This document shows, one piece after another, positions 1 to 12,986 of a stretch of DNA of 64,000 nucleotides; positions within the stretch are counted from its first letter, which is position 1, and each line of letters opens with the position of its first letter. This DNA comes from Anastrepha obliqua (Eukaryota > Arthropoda > Insecta > Diptera > Tephritidae), in the NCBI RefSeq assembly GCF_027943255.1, contig NC_072892.1, positions 116,639,792-116,703,791 of the forward strand, given 5' to 3'. The notes beneath the pieces are model-generated. The model was not told the origin of the DNA and searched no databases. It was given only the letters and a program-made list of their open reading frames with translations. Position numbers and translations under genes: made by a program.

Positions 1-290
1 TATGAATTTTGGCCACTTATAAGGGTCTCCTGGCCCACTGTGCCCCTGTGACATTTTCCTTTTCTCAAAGCTTAAAATGCCACTCCGCGCACGCCGCTTT
101 GAGTCGATAGAAGCCATTAAGGAGAATTCGCTGAACGAGCTGAAGGTGCGTTGATGACTGGACTAATCGTTGGCATATGCGTATTGCTTCGAATGGAGCC
201 TATTTTAAAGGCGACAAAATAAATTTTGATGATTAAACAATTATTTTACATTTTATTGAACAGTTCCCGTTACTTTTTTGACAGAATGTA
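1..290 (+). mobile_element. mariner-like element, 3' end remnant
   Basis: Translation of 55-140 gives a mariner transposase C-terminal part (KLKMPLRARRFESIEAIKEN, then LNELK). After a deletion, 150-235 gives WTNRWHMRIASNGAYFKGDK followed by a stop. The order matches the end of mariner transposases after the third catalytic Asp. The element enters from outside the window and is broken by deletion and frameshift. The 3' boundary near 290 is approximate because no terminal repeat partner is inside the window. Confidence 0.7.
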
Positions 291-1986
291 GGCACAGACT
301 CAGCACAGTAATCTCAGTTATAACGGGGCACTATATGTAGGCACGCCTAGAGAATAGGTTTTGTTTGCACCATGACTTATGCAGAGGCTGTCGAGATGAG
401 GCAGAGGAAGAGACGACTTCGAACCTTCTGTGCCTTTTTGTGCTCCACCCAGTCGTAGGTTTACTATTCTATGTAGACAATTTTTTTGGTGCATTAGAAG
501 ATCTCAGTTCTGCAGAAATCAGGAATATTCTAAAATGCTAGAAAAGCACGCACTGGTTTTAGGAGAGGTAGGAACAATTTCCCACAGGACAACCACTTCA
601 ACATATCCTAATCTATTTTTGCACGAACTTTTCAAACGAACCTCGTACTGGAAGTTTGTGTGTAAGAAGCTGTCAGTGGCGAAACAAGCATGATTTATGG
701 TAAATTTTATACTTCCACTCCTGCTTGTCCTCTCTCTCTGTATAAATTTCTTGAACTGTGTAAATTCCTCATACGATTTAATGAAAACACGATTAGTTAT
801 TTTTTTTTTAATTAAATACTTTACTTTTTCATAAATTAGTAATTAGTTATTTATTCTAGTATTTTTTATTAAATATTCTTTTAGATACGATATTAACATT
901 TATTATGGCATAATTTAGCTACATGCTATCTGGGGTTGTTATAATTGTAAGTAATTCTCGTTAAGGTAATTAAGTACTTGTATTAATTAGGGGAGTATTT
1001 ATGTATATATGTATATGTATGTATATATAGATGCATATATGTACATGTAAATATACCTAAGTTTATGTAACTACTACTTTTTGGCTTTGGACACGTATGT
1101 ATGTACCTACATATGTATGTATGTGCATACGTAAATTATCGACGTTTAGGTGAATAACTACACAAAGCCTTACGCAACTAATTTGTTAGATTTAATGCTA
1201 TGCGCTTCGTATCATATTGAACGAAGGATCTTTTTCTTAATAAAACATACATACGCACATATTTTACAAACACGAATTTGAGTATTTTGTTATATTTTTA
1301 ACAAATTGCATACATTTTTTATAATATACAAAACCTATCTTTTATAAGAGTATTTTCAGATTTCTGTTTTCTGTTTTTTTTTTATTCTTTTGTTTTTTTT
1401 TTTTTGTTTATGGCTTTTATAAACTAGTTATCAGCGCAAATATTGAGCAAAGAGAATTGGAACGCCAACTTTTATTTACACATTTACATGCAGAATGCAG
1501 AAGAAGAAGGAGAAGTGGGCAGAGCAAGTATTTTTTACAAAGGAAAATTATTATTTTTCTAATATTCATTACTTTTATTTGACAGTTTTTATAACGTATA
1601 TCGGAAACCTACACATTTGAACATTGATTACTATCTGTAGCTTACATTTATAAATATTTAATTAAAGAGATGTCCTGATTTCCAATTCTATTCTATATTG
1701 TACAAGTAATTACATCGCACTTTTGTGCACTTTTTAACGCCATTCTTGTTACATGAGTTTGTATGTACTTATATATACTCCATATACATATACTCTGCAT
1801 CTAGCGAAATTCTTTGTTTGTGAAACCAATTTTTCTTTCTCTTCTCCGCTGCAAATTTTCACTTTTTGACACTATGACTTCGATAAAAATTTACAACACT
1901 TTTGGGAGTCTTGCTGTCGCATCGGAAGCCCACTGACGCCACTTCATTTCGTATGCCTTGTACGCTGTTATGATTATTTCAACACC
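291..1986. other. Hmx 3' UTR and downstream flank
   Basis: AT-rich sequence 3' of the Hmx stop codons. It includes (TATG)n microsatellite tracts near 1005-1060 and 1097-1130 and T-runs near 1372-1405. Several minus-strand AATAAA signals (TTTATT on the plus strand, for example near 850, 1380, 1471 and 1575) could end the transcript; none can be chosen by eye. No other gene is seen; the small ORF at 430-693 has no protein character. Confidence 0.5.
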
Positions 1987-2376
1987 CTACGTACTAACGC
2001 CACCAACGCTATTGGCATTCAGCTCCTTGCCTCCGGTACTGTTGTGCATCTCCAGGCAGTTGACACTTTTCGCCAACAACTCGAAAGGTGTCGTCTTCCG
2101 CATACTAACACCGCCACTACCACCACCAGCTATGCCGCCAATCGACTCTGCATTGCCATTTGCCGACGGCAGTTTAATTTCACGCAAATCTTCTTCATCC
2201 TCATTAGCCTCCACATCGATTGCGTCCTCCTCCTCTGCATCCGAATCATCCATGTCGTGTGTCGATGGTGGCGTCGGTGTTGGCGTTGAAGGTACGTGGT
2301 TGGTATACGGTGACTTCAATAGTGGAATGGGACCGCCGCAGTTGGATCCCACCGCGGCCGCCAGGCACCCCACACC
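1987..2376 (-). CDS. In-frame extension after the Hmx stop (readthrough candidate)
   Basis: Starting immediately after the TAG at 2377-2379 and in exactly the same frame, 129 sense codons run to a second TAG at 1987-1989. The peptide begins GVGCLAAAVGSNCGGPIPL, contains a PSTPTPTPPSTHD linker and a strongly acidic block (DMDDSDAEEEDAIDVEANED), then a Gly-rich stretch and TTPFELLAKSVNCLEMHN. This looks like real protein rather than translated UTR. Three explanations are open: stop-codon readthrough, which is common in fly transcription factors; an intron that removes the TAG (a GT donor-like CTG|GTATAG overlaps the stop); or a recent nonsense change in an originally longer protein. The full readthrough form would have 706 residues including the residue inserted at TAG. 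GC-rich composition also leaves opposite-strand frames open, so openness alone is weak evidence. Confidence 0.5.
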   Translation of the reverse strand, partial: GVGCLAAAVGSNCGGPIPLLKSPYTNHVPSTPTPTPPSTHDMDDSDAEEEDAIDVEANEDEEDLREIKLPSANGNAESIGGIAGGGSGGVSMRKTTPFELLAKSVNCLEMHNSTGGKELNANSVGGVST

Positions 2377-3204
<828 letters not shown>

Positions 3205-4195
3205 TTAGTGTGAGTGGCTATAGGTATTCCATTGCTATGAGAAAGTGATGATAAAATGAGTTGCAATTGAGAATGAGAGTTGTTGGTTAGCTTGGCTGGC
3301 TGCACAAAACCAAGCAGACCGAACCAGTAGCTGTATCTTCTGGGGTTGCTACTAACACATTTCTTATGTCTGCCCGTGTCAATATATCTTTTGCTGGCAA
3401 ATTGAATTTGCAGCGCTTAACCTCACTCGCTGAACGCTTCTCCGCGAGTTCAGCGGGCATTCATTGCGCAGAAGCAGTGAGTGAACGCGCTCCAATGGGC
3501 ATCCAGCACCGAGCATCGAGCGGCAAGTGGATGTACCAAAGGCGTTGGAAACCATATTGCACGCGAGCTCTATATATTTGGTGTAAAGGTAAGTTTATAT
3601 TTATGTGTGTGTGTGCACATTTGTATTTTGTCTGTCAGCGTATCTTAGTGGTGGGAAATGCAATTAAGTTGCAGCCAGTGGGCGTTTGTTTTCCACTTCT
3701 TTTCATTTGTGCCGCCACTAAACTCAACGAGCCTCTGCGTACATACGACGCAAGTGTTGGTGTTGAATTACTTTTTAAAATGGCTGTCAGTCGGTCGATT
3801 TTTGCAACTTTAACTTGCAAGTTGAACAAAAGCAACTTAAACAGAAATTTTATTTTCAAGAATTTAAAACAGAATGATGAATGATTTCTTCGCCTAAATG
3901 TAAATGGAAGACTCAAATCAAACTGATGAACTCTTTGTTTTATTTATTAAAGACTTTAATGGGAATTATTTCATATTGGAGTGATTGCATCACTAACCCA
4001 TTCTTATACCCGCAGAAGTATTAGAAGAGTCGAATTAGCCATGTCCATTTATCGGTCCATCTCGCCGGATGCATGTTAGCTCAAACAAAAATTAATATAT
4101 TTGATTGAAACTTTATCGAAGGTTGGTTGGTTGGTTTTCAAAATGGTAGAAATCGGTAATTTTCAAAAAAAAAGTAGACAGATGTAAAATTTTAG

Positions 4196-4394
4196 ATGAT
4201 AGAACAACGAGCTAAAATTATTGAAACTTATTATCAAAAAGGTCGACCTTTAAGAACAACAGATCGCAAAATCCGTGATTTTGTGGTGGAAATAATCATC
4301 CGAACGAGTCAACATTTCAAAAGTTGGTAAACGAATTTGAAGAAACTGGTTCTGTCGAGGATATATATAAAAGAGTTGCCAGGATTGCCACATG
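4196..4394 (+). pseudogene. Mariner-like transposase N-terminus, remnant
   Basis: From an ATG at 4196 the frame gives MIEQRAKIIETYYQKGRPLR then TTDRKIRDF. A one-base shift gives GGNNHPNESTFQKLV and NEFEETGSVED. This is the helix-turn-helix N-terminus of mariner-like transposases of the type also seen on the minus strand near 14250. The rest of the transposase is missing. Confidence 0.65.
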
Positions 4395-5739
4395 AGTGTT
4401 TCACAAATAATACACACAACCGCCTGCTTTTCGCAAAGTATGCATAAGACCTTTTCCTTTATTTATGAAAGTTCGATTCTTTTTAAGAATACAAAAATGT
4501 GTAAGCAGCTGTTCGCAAGGGCCTCACTGACGTTAACATAGGCTCAAAAGTTTCGGCAGGTCTCAACTTTTCTGTAACAGTCACGTACCGTAACAAGCCA
4601 GTCTTTGGTTTTCTCGATTTAAAAGGTCTTCATCAGAGACATTGAATATTTAGTTCAACAAGGGTCATCATTATCTTATATGTTCCGCAATTGTTCCGCA
4701 ACTTCTTTTTCTTCTAAGCGGTTTGCACATATTCGGGTTTCGTTATTATTAAAAATTGAATATTCCACAAGGTCTAGGTTTATGCCGCCTTCGAACAGCT
4801 TATGAGGAGTCTTTCAGGGCAGAAATACTGTTAGAAAAAACTTTTTCGATCATTTGGCGTTTCATGCGCACAGTGAGCTTCAAACTGAATGGTAATCATG
4901 CTCAAGCTCATTAGGTTAGAGGGGCCACCAGTATTAGGCGAAGTAAACAATTCTGAGGGTATTCCTGCTAGATTTCTCGAGTGAGCCGTTCCTTCCAATG
5001 TACTCATTGCATCGAATCAGACTGTATGGTTGTTTAAAGAAATTTTATTCAACGATTTTGTGCATGATATAGTCAGTTGTGTTTTACTGCGTTCTAAAAA
5101 AGATATAATTTTAGACATTATTCGTTACCACGCAATCAATGTAAAAACTCAGGGGAGGCGACTAAACAAATTTGTGCTATTTGTAACACCAATAAAGAAT
5201 CGAGCCCAACAACGAAGTGGTGGTTTAAACTCTTCCGATCTGTTAATATGGATGTCCAAGATAAACACGCGCTACAAGCATCACAGCAAATCGTACAAGG
5301 AATCTATCAATACAAAATTACCAAAACAAACGAAAGTTATAAAGATATCCTTGACAGCCTTAAAAAAGAGCACAGCTTGCTCATGGCTCTTCTTATTACA
5401 ATTGTTATAAAACTCTAACATGGAAGTAAGAGGAATAATTGATGTATTCTTTTGTATTCAACCGGCAAAAAGAGCACCCGAAAATCAGTTATTGTTCCAT
5501 TTTGTCTCGTTTCATTTGTGTATCCAACAGTTTGCCGTTTAGATGAAATATCCCAAGCACTTTCTACCGGCCCATATACAACACATCTTTTTCTATTTTA
5601 AAACGCTACTAAGCAGGACGCATAAAGTTATGCGTTTTCAATTGGAATAAGTTGTACAGGGTGACCGATGTTAGAATTAAGAATTAAAGGCTAAATTAAA
5701 AAAAGAACTAGGAAGTAATGTTAAAAGTTTATTTCAATT

Positions 5740-6476
5740 ACTATTTATTGCGTAAAGGGCAAGTGGTCAAGAAATATCACCGAATTGTGAAAACGAATCA
5801 GTTTGTTAAGGAAGGAATCACGCAATATCGCCATGGTCTATCTAGGCGTGTGCGGCGTTGGTGTGTATGGAAGAAAAGATGTTTCCTTATTATTGGCAGA
5901 AAATAATCATTCAGCTTGCTTGCTCTCGACGATGTTCAAAAAAAAAAGGTTCAATTATTCCACTGCTTGGTCATGCACATCAAACAGTCAATTTGGGACT
6001 GTGAAGTGACTGTTGATGTTTCAATAGTGGGCTCTATCCTGATGATGACCACTACGACATGACCAATACGATGACCAATACCGAATTTTTTTTTTTTTAT
6101 TTACATTTCCATTTAAACGAAAATGGGCTTCATCAAGATAGTACACGAAATCGGTTCAACATTATCCCGTTCCAAATGTTTACACAAATTTTAATTATTA
6201 GGTTTCAGCGCTTGAACGATTTAAATTTTGAAAGAGTGAAGTTTAAGATACTTCCTGAGTATTTCATCCATAATAGTGTAAGGAAATCCCATGGCAGCCG
6301 GTGTCTTGTACACAGAGTGACGCGGATTATCGTATAAACTTTTAGCAACGAGTTCAATATTTTCATTTGTTCTCGATGTTCGGCTGAGCCTCGAACGTGG
6401 CCTATTTACTACAGAACTTGTTGCCTGTAACCTTTACGAACAAATCAAATCTGCACTTGGGGCATCACGTAAAAGC
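5740..6476 (-). pseudogene. Degenerate mariner-like transposase
   Basis: Read on the minus strand from about 6460, the pieces are SRTSRTNENIELVAKSLYDN, then LDEAHFRLNGNVNKK (the DEAHF motif holding the first catalytic Asp), then SGIIEPFFFEH, with frameshifts and stops between. The order matches the middle of DD41D-type transposases. The right-hand side is interrupted exactly where the SINE at 6490 is inserted. No autonomous activity is possible. Confidence 0.6.
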
Positions 6477-6489
6477 CGAACACTGTTAA

Positions 6490-6755
6490 AAAAAAATATA
6501 TATAATTGGCGCGTACACTTCTGTTAGGTGTTTGGCCGAGCTCCTCCTCCTATTTGTGGTGTGCGTCTTAATGTTGTTCCACAAATGGAGGGACCTACAG
6601 TTTCACGCCGACTCCGAACGGCAGATATTTTTATGAAGAGCTTTTCATGGCAGAAATACACTCGGAGGTTTGCCATTACCTGCCGAGGGGCGACCGCTAT
6701 TAGAAAAATGTTTTTATTAATTTTGCTTTCACCGAGATTCGAACCAACGACCTCT
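6490..6755 (-). mobile_element. SINE copy a, 5'-truncated, with 13-bp target duplication
   Basis: A minus-strand copy of the tRNA-derived SINE described at 47882. It includes the B box (complement of GAGATTCGAACC near 6734) but not the A box. It is flanked on both sides by the identical 13 bases CGAACACTGTTAA (6477-6489 and 6756-6768), the mark of target-primed insertion. The A/TATA-rich tail lies at the left edge. Confidence 0.9.
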
Positions 6756-6829
6756 CGAACACTGTTAAGTGAGCAAAATCTACGAAGAACAGTTGCACAC
6801 AAGCCATTGGCCTTGAAATACGCTTAGAT

Positions 6830-7506
6830 TGCGAACGTACGTTGTTCACCCGTCACTGCGTCCACTGCGACATCATGACTAATTAGCCCGCTCAGATCAC
6901 GAAGCGATTAGAGAGAAACTTTAAACTTAAAACCTAATTCTGCCACCAGACACCCTGTATTAAATCAAGTAGAAACTTTTGAGTTGTTGCTAAGTTCGGA
7001 TGCAAAAAAAAAATACCGCTAGTGTGAAATGTGAGTGAACGACACCCAGAGTTAGTGACTAAAGTAAAGTAATTACTTGTGTGTTTGCAGAAAATATGCA
7101 AATTCTTACATTTCTGGTTATCTCAGTGTATGCGATGTGGGTTAATGTAATGTAGGGTTAATTTGAAATCACTTTGCACTTAAGTGCATAGTTTTTGGTC
7201 TCAATTAGTAATTAGCAAATGCAAATGTGTACACACTTACCCATGCATGTATGCATTTTGCACACACATTACCACACCCTCTAAGCGCTTAAAATTCGGA
7301 ATGCTGAAACGCTTAAGTGTTACTATGCACGTAAGCATTTCCATAGGTAAATCTATACGAACGCATTTATATGTGAATGCCCTGCAGGAAAGTACGGTGG
7401 AACGTTTTTGTGCAGTAGTGAATTCATAAAGTTGGCTTACGAGTATTTCTCAATGCAGTATTCAAGTAGTGCAATCTATTACTCAATTACTGTACAGAGG
7501 AATTAG
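6830..7506. other. Gene-free intron segment
   Basis: AT-rich sequence with TATG/CATG-type microsatellite-like tracts near 7230-7280. No coding sequence or mobile element was recognised. Confidence 0.4.
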
Positions 7507-7748
7507 GTTGCGCCCATCTCATACCGCTATTATGATCTCAGTGAATTTGACAGAAGCGCTGCGTGGGTGAAGTCACACTGGCGCAATTTATTCGTGGGTT
7601 GTTTATGTAATTGCTTTTTCTTGTCGCGTTTTTGCTCGCATTTTAACATTTGCTCGCATTAACATTTCTCTTACGCAACTACACCAATGGTGAAGAGAAA
7701 GTAGATTTGTAAATCTATCATCCTTGGCTACATCAGTGTGACATAACG
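7507..7748 (+). repeat. Interspersed repeat R1, copy A
   Basis: This segment shares an ordered series of blocks with 51424-51594 and with the complement of 59427-59590: a GCGCCCAT start, TCTCAGTGAATTTGACAGAA, GTCACACTGGCGCAA, TTTATTCGT, TTGTTTATGTAATT, TTTTTGC, ACGCAACTACACCA, and a final GTGTGACATAACGC. The block GTGACGTCACAC, clearest in the third copy, is palindromic and contains a CRE-like TGACGTCA. This copy has an extra stretch before the right end. It is probably a short non-autonomous element; no coding capacity. Confidence 0.65.
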
Positions 7749-8145
7749 CAAAAATTACTCTCAAAAATCCGCTCGGATGGGCGCAATCTTGTATCCCACA
7801 AGTTTTGCTACAATACTTTATAAAGGGTGCTAGATCTAATGCTCCCTGCATTCTTTATTTGATGGCTTGACGCTCAACGGTAAGGGCTGTATTAAGTTCT
7901 GAGAAACCAAATACAAATAAGGAAATGAATTTTATTCTTGCGACAAAATAAATAAAGACTAGAAAAATCTTCGTCATTTCGAGCAGAATGTTAAATTAAA
8001 AAACTCTTATTTCACATACAGAGAAAAGTTGATTATTTTTCTTAATATTCTTTCATCGCAAAATTGAAAATATTGTGATATTTTATATATTACAATAGTT
8101 AACAATTAAATTCAAAAAGCTTAGCAATACAATAACTAAATGTCA

Positions 8146-8830
8146 TCATAATTCGTTAATGTCATGATGGCAGATCACTTTCACTATTAGAGAATAAAAT
8201 TCATTTAATAACTCTTTCAAGTAGTACTTTGTAGAAGAAAAATCTAGGTCAATATGATTTGAAAGCATATAAAATTCTCTGAAAGTTCTAGAAATCGGAG
8301 CATTGGAAGCATAATTAGTTCTGATCATCCATAATCAGATAAGCTAATATTTTTGAAAAGAGAATCTAGAGTCAAATACCACATCAAGATCAATAATCTT
8401 ACTTGGATTGGAGAACCACCAATGCGGTAGGAAGTAGATGTAAGAGAACAAGATTTGGAATAAGAGACTTAAAATATTTAACATATTTCTTGTACACCAA
8501 GCAACGTCGTTATCTAAATCATACTGAAGATTTATAGAGTCTGATGTACTTGCCATCAACGAGTATATCTTTAAATTATCAGCATACAAAAGAAAATGTA
8601 CGTTATTAAAACAACCCTAAATATCACTAACAAAAATAATAATAAGTAGGGGGCCCAGAATAGTTCCCTGAGATACACCAAAGAAAGCAATAAAAGAAAT
8701 AGATGACGCACCATCAACATCAACAACTCATTTCCGTGAGGAGAGATAGAATGCAATCCATTTTAAAAGAGTGGAATAAAATCAGGCAGCACTCAATTTA
8801 GAAAATAAAATCATATAATTATCCTTATTA
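8146..8830 (-). pseudogene. Non-LTR retrotransposon reverse transcriptase fragment
   Basis: Read on the minus strand, 8750-8600 gives GVSQGTILGPLLIIIF, matching RT block 4/5 (GVPQGSxLGPLL). This is followed across frameshifts by LLYADNLKIYSLMASTSDSI and LQYDLDNDVAWCTRNMLN. The catalytic YADD box reads YADN, so the second Asp is lost. A further C-terminal piece (NYASNAPISRTFREFYMLS) lies at 8320-8190. It resembles jockey/CR1-type elements. It is 5'-truncated and dead. Confidence 0.8.
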
Positions 8831-9131
8831 ATTTGCGATATACCAGCTGGAAAAGAGTAAAAAACAAAATAATGTGAACGATTTTGTGTTGTGATTTTGT
8901 ATTTGTAATAATTGAAATGCAGTTGTTTTTTGTGTGAAATCATACATTTCCCATAAATTTTTGAAAAATACTGCCTAGTCGGGTGTAAATCCGGGTTGTT
9001 CTGATAACATGGGCTTTAGTGTATTGTGAACGTGAAGTCCTTGTAATTTGTTGTTGCTTTTGGATTTAAGAAATAATTTTAATAGTTTTTAATGTCAGTT
9101 TTTTACGAAAACTCGGCTTCAACAACGCACA

Positions 9132-9350
9132 ATATGCAAAATTAATTACCAAATTTTGTTTTGGAATAACTTTTTTACTAAATAAAAAGATTATTTTGAG
9201 TAAACATTTTTATTTTGACCCTTACGCGCTCCACTGATTGTCTATTCTATACTGCAACTGCTTTTTCACAAGTGTCAAATATGATGGATGTACAACGCCA
9301 TTTGCAAAAATTATAAATCTGCCGAGAGGGAGCTTAATTTTGCCACACCA
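9132..9350 (+). repeat. Interspersed repeat R2 (MITE-like), copy A
   Basis: Matches 54071-54309 over nearly its whole length (AATAACTTxTTTACTAAATA, ACGCGxTCCACTGxTTGTCT, CGCCATTTGCAAAAATTATA). The ends are inverted: GCAAAATTAATTACC at the left and CTTAATTTTGCCACACC at the right. No coding capacity. It looks like a short DNA element with inverted repeats of about 15 bp. Confidence 0.65.
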
Positions 9351-9596
9351 TGATTAAGTAGAAAACTAAAAGCTGGTAATTTTGATGGTATCTTAATATG
9401 TTGACGCTTTAAGAACACCATGCACTAAAAGTTTTCTACGACTTAAGTCACGAGGAAATTATGTGCGAGGTTACTCGGAATGAATAGGCCAATAACTACG
9501 TGGACTTGGTGAATGCCACACTTATACCTACTTAAGTACTTAAAGATTTATGTTGTAATATGAGTATCAGGAGGCATAAGAGAAATTGGCCCACTG

Positions 9597-9626
9597 TTTT
9601 ATTTTATTTTATTTTATTTTATTTTT
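9597..9626. repeat. (ATTTT)n microsatellite
   Basis: Six uninterrupted copies of a TTTTA pentamer followed by a T run. Confidence 0.9.
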
Positions 9627-9796
9627 TGATTATTTAAAAAAAATACCTCGGTTTTGAGATTTTCATAATTGCCATAGTTACAATCAGATAATCGCTTCAT
9701 TGCACCAAATATCGCGCCCTTCTCCGTGCCCTTATACTCCGTATAATTGGCTTTTACATTTCTATAAATAGGCGACCTCCATAGCCGGATCATTTT

Positions 9797-9955
9797 GCGG
9801 GTAACTATCATTCACTTGGTCCGGGTCTGACGCCCATCGCGGACATGAAACACGAAATAAGAGAATAAGTTTTTTCTAATAGCGGTCGTCCCTCGGCGGA
9901 CAATGGCAATCCTCCGAGTGTATTTATTTCATAAGAAAGCTCCTCATATGGCCAA
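9797..9955 (+). mobile_element. SINE copy b, degenerate
   Basis: The middle of the SINE is recognisable: TTTTTTCTAATAGCGGTCG, CCCTCGGCGGACAATGGCAA, CCTCCGAGTGTATTTATTTC, AAGCTCCTCAT. The tRNA-like head is very diverged (GCGGGTAACTATCATTC, GTCCGGGTCTGACGC). The 3' part after 9955 is lost. Confidence 0.7.
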
Positions 9956-9959
9956 ATAT

Positions 9960-12099
9960 ATAACAGAAAGAAGAAAAAATATGTCTACACCACTTCGAAA
10001 TAAATACCACAATTTTAGATTTATAAATTTTATTCATAAAATCGGCATTTATTTTCTTAATTTTTTTCCTAATTATAAACTAAAATTATCAATTCGTCAA
10101 TCTGTGATATTATTGAATGTCTATATCCCACTGCACGCCTTAGCCGTAAAAACACTATTTATAAGTTTGAAATTTGTTGCATTACCTCAGGTTTTCCCTA
10201 CAGGGCAACGAGAGTGCAAATAGGTATTTACATATGTGGGTGTGCCATTTGACTAAGTACATTCCAACGGCGATAATAACGTGCAAACTTAAGGCCAATT
10301 TACATGAACAAATTCAATTGCAATTGCATAGTTACTTAATTCAAAAGGCCAATTAAATAGGCTTAAACTATTGGTAATACGCGAATTTGCAGTGTGTTCC
10401 GCAAACCCCGTCGCTGTACACAAATTCCTTCACACACACACATACTCAAACACACGTAACTAGCATTCCACGCACAACACTTCGACCGGACAGACAGCCG
10501 ATCCACCCACTCAACCGAACAGAGTTAGCCAGCTGTCCATTTTATGGGCGAAAAAACCTTAACCAATTCGATGTACTTAAGCAACGTAACTTAATCCCTG
10601 ATACAAATTGCAATTAATTGAAAACCGAGTGAAGCACCGGGAGTGCAATACGAGAAGCAGGGGAAAGCGGAGCGCTGCGATATCAGGTGGTGGCTGAATG
10701 GGCTGAATGGGCTGAATGGGCATCTACCATAGTCGCTAATGAATTCGCGCGTACACACACAGCTACATACTTGTACATACTAACGTATTGGTATGTGTGC
10801 GTATAGCGTTTGTATGCTTCCAATTGCTAGCAATTGAAGAGCAAAGTGGCGAGCAAAGTGGCGAGCGCCTACCTACACAGTGGCGGTGGCGTTGAGTCGA
10901 AGGTGACACTCAAGAATGCCACAAAGAATTCGACGATTATGCAAAGCGGCGATTACGCATCGAATAGCGGCTATAAATGGATTTTCCAATACCATTTGAG
11001 AATAAAGTACCGTTACTTTGTGTCAATTCACCTGTCAAAGACATTGTGTGAATTCCTTAAAGTATTAAAGTGCACTGCATAATTGAAATGCAAGTAGATT
11101 TAGGGTAAACACGGAAAACGAGCATACAAATGAATTTCAACAATGTGCAGCGTTTGAAATTTCCCACACAAAAAAATACAAATACAACCAAGTCTTAATA
11201 ACCAGCCAAAAAGCAAAATAACATTTCAGGTTAATGCAAAGTAATTCCGCTGAAAAGTTATGGCAAACCGAAAAGACTTTTTTAACGGCGTCTAAGTGCC
11301 GTGCTGTGCAACAGTACTGATAAAAGCAACAAACACTGTGTGTGCAGTTCAATGCATGCAGCTCGAGAGAAGGCAAAGAGTAGCAGTGGCCACATTGAGT
11401 GTACTGGGCTACGAAAAAATATAAATGTGTATGCGTAAGCGGATTTCAGGGCATTTTCGCCAAAGCTTTCACTCTTACACTTGCATACTCGTCTTGCTGT
11501 TTATTTGTGTTCTAGAACTTTTATTAAGTTTTACGTTTGTATTTGTAAATATTTGTTGTCCCTGCAAGTGAAAATTGTTTATTGACCGAGCAATGTGCTC
11601 GTACATATATACATTGAGCGCTTGGGATTTAGAGGGCTAATGAAGTCGCAATTATGAATTAAAAAGACATACAGTGGATACTAGGGCGATAGATAATATT
11701 TCAGTAGCAAATGTAATGAAGCAAGGCAATACGTAGTTAAATATTTTATTCGCCCCTCGGAAGATGATGTCAAAATCCTCAGGCCTTTTGTGATACGAAA
11801 AAATGTTAAAATGTATTTTTGGGAGATCTCGCCAAAAGAGAGAAATTCATATTTCAGAAAACAAATCATGCTGAGGTAGTATATTGGTAGACACCTCATA
11901 ATAATCGCGACAAAAAGTACCGGGAATTGGTCACTAAAATATTTATTTATTATTCATTCAAATTTACGGTCTAAAGTACAGTCGTTGAGAAATTCTTAAG
12001 AAGAATGCGTTGGCAACCATATCTACCCAGCTTTTACCGAGTACTTTTTGCGCTTGAATATATTTTCTCGGTTCATATTCATTGAAATGCGTTCATTTA
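9960..12099. other. TE-poor intron segment, possible regulatory DNA
   Basis: No gene or mobile element was seen. Between 10240 and 10620 there are clustered TTAATT/CAATTAATT/ATTGCAATTG sequences of the kind bound by homeodomain proteins. Two small tandem repeats occur: the 9-mer GGCTGAATG three times (10692-10720) and GAGCAAAGTGGC twice (about 10840-10863). Use as an enhancer is inference only. Confidence 0.3.
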
Positions 12100-12986
12100 A
12101 CACATGGGCTGAAAAGTCCCGGGCCTAACACATCCATGACACTAGTTTGACTGCATTTATCTCTTTTTCAGTTACTACTAACCATGAAACTACAGTTGCT
12201 AAAATTTCAAGATATTCCATTTATTAGTTCGTGAGTTATTGTGCTAAGGGTGAGGATACTTTTGTTATTTTCGAAACAAAGGTTCAAAAATAGTTCGTAT
12301 TTTAATTTTATATTTTTGGGGAAAAATGCCGTTCAAGCGAAGCAGTGGCTTGAAAACTGTTATGGGGACTCCGCTCCATAAGAAACAACAATAAAACAGT
12401 GGTTTGCTGACTTCAAACGCGGTCGGTGCCATAGAGACACCGATGATGCACAACGCAGTCACGTCCAAATGAGGCGGTAACAACTGAAAAATCGAAAAAG
12501 TCCACAAAATCGTTTTGAATGATGGAGAAGTTAAGTTGCGTATGTTAGCTGACATCGTAAAGATATCAAAAGAATGATTGGCTTTATATTGCACGAGCAT
12601 TTTTGACTATGACAAAGTTCTGTTCAAATTTGGTGCCGCGTTTGCTCACTCTTGACCAAAAACAAGAACGTCACAAGTCAATCAAAACAATGGCAAAAAA
12701 AATGAGTTTCTAATTGCTCCCACATCCACCGCATTCACCGGATTTGGCTCCCTATAACTGCTGGCTGTTCGCAGACCTAAATAAAAATGCTCGCCGGTAA
12801 GAAATTGCGCTCGAATGAAGAGGTTATCGCTGAATCTGAAGCCTATTTGGAGGCAAAAGATAAATCGTTCTACAAAAGTGGTAGTGAAGTGGATTGTTAG
12901 AGCGGCGCTGGAATGATTGCGATGTTCTAATTTTAAACAAAAAACGGGGTTTCTTTGCTAGATCCGGGGATTCTCAGTTCATGTGT
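12100..12986 (+). mobile_element. irritans-like mariner, internally deleted
   Basis: The ends are inverted repeats: ACACATGGGCTGAAAAGTCC at 12100 and the complement GGATTCTCAGTTCATGTGT ending at 12986, each next to TA (12098-12099 and 12987-12988). Between them, broken frames give KQWLENCYGDSAP-like, ADFKRGRCHRDTDD-like and KVHKIVLNDGEVKLRMLADI segments. Towards the 3' end come HPPHSPDLAP-like sequence and NEEVIAESEAYLEAKDKSF. The segment with the first two catalytic residues is deleted. A related deletion derivative is at 29980. Confidence 0.85.

Noticed and set aside
3366..3884. 172-codon plus-strand ORF in Hmx intron 2
   Set aside because: Long for AT-rich DNA, but there is no recognisable domain and mixed composition, and it contains a possible donor (AAAG|GTAAGT) without a partner. 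Left as non-coding.
5030..5410. 126-codon plus-strand ORF
   Set aside because: Lys/Ile/Ser-rich translation typical of AT-rich chance frames; no recognised motif or splice signal.
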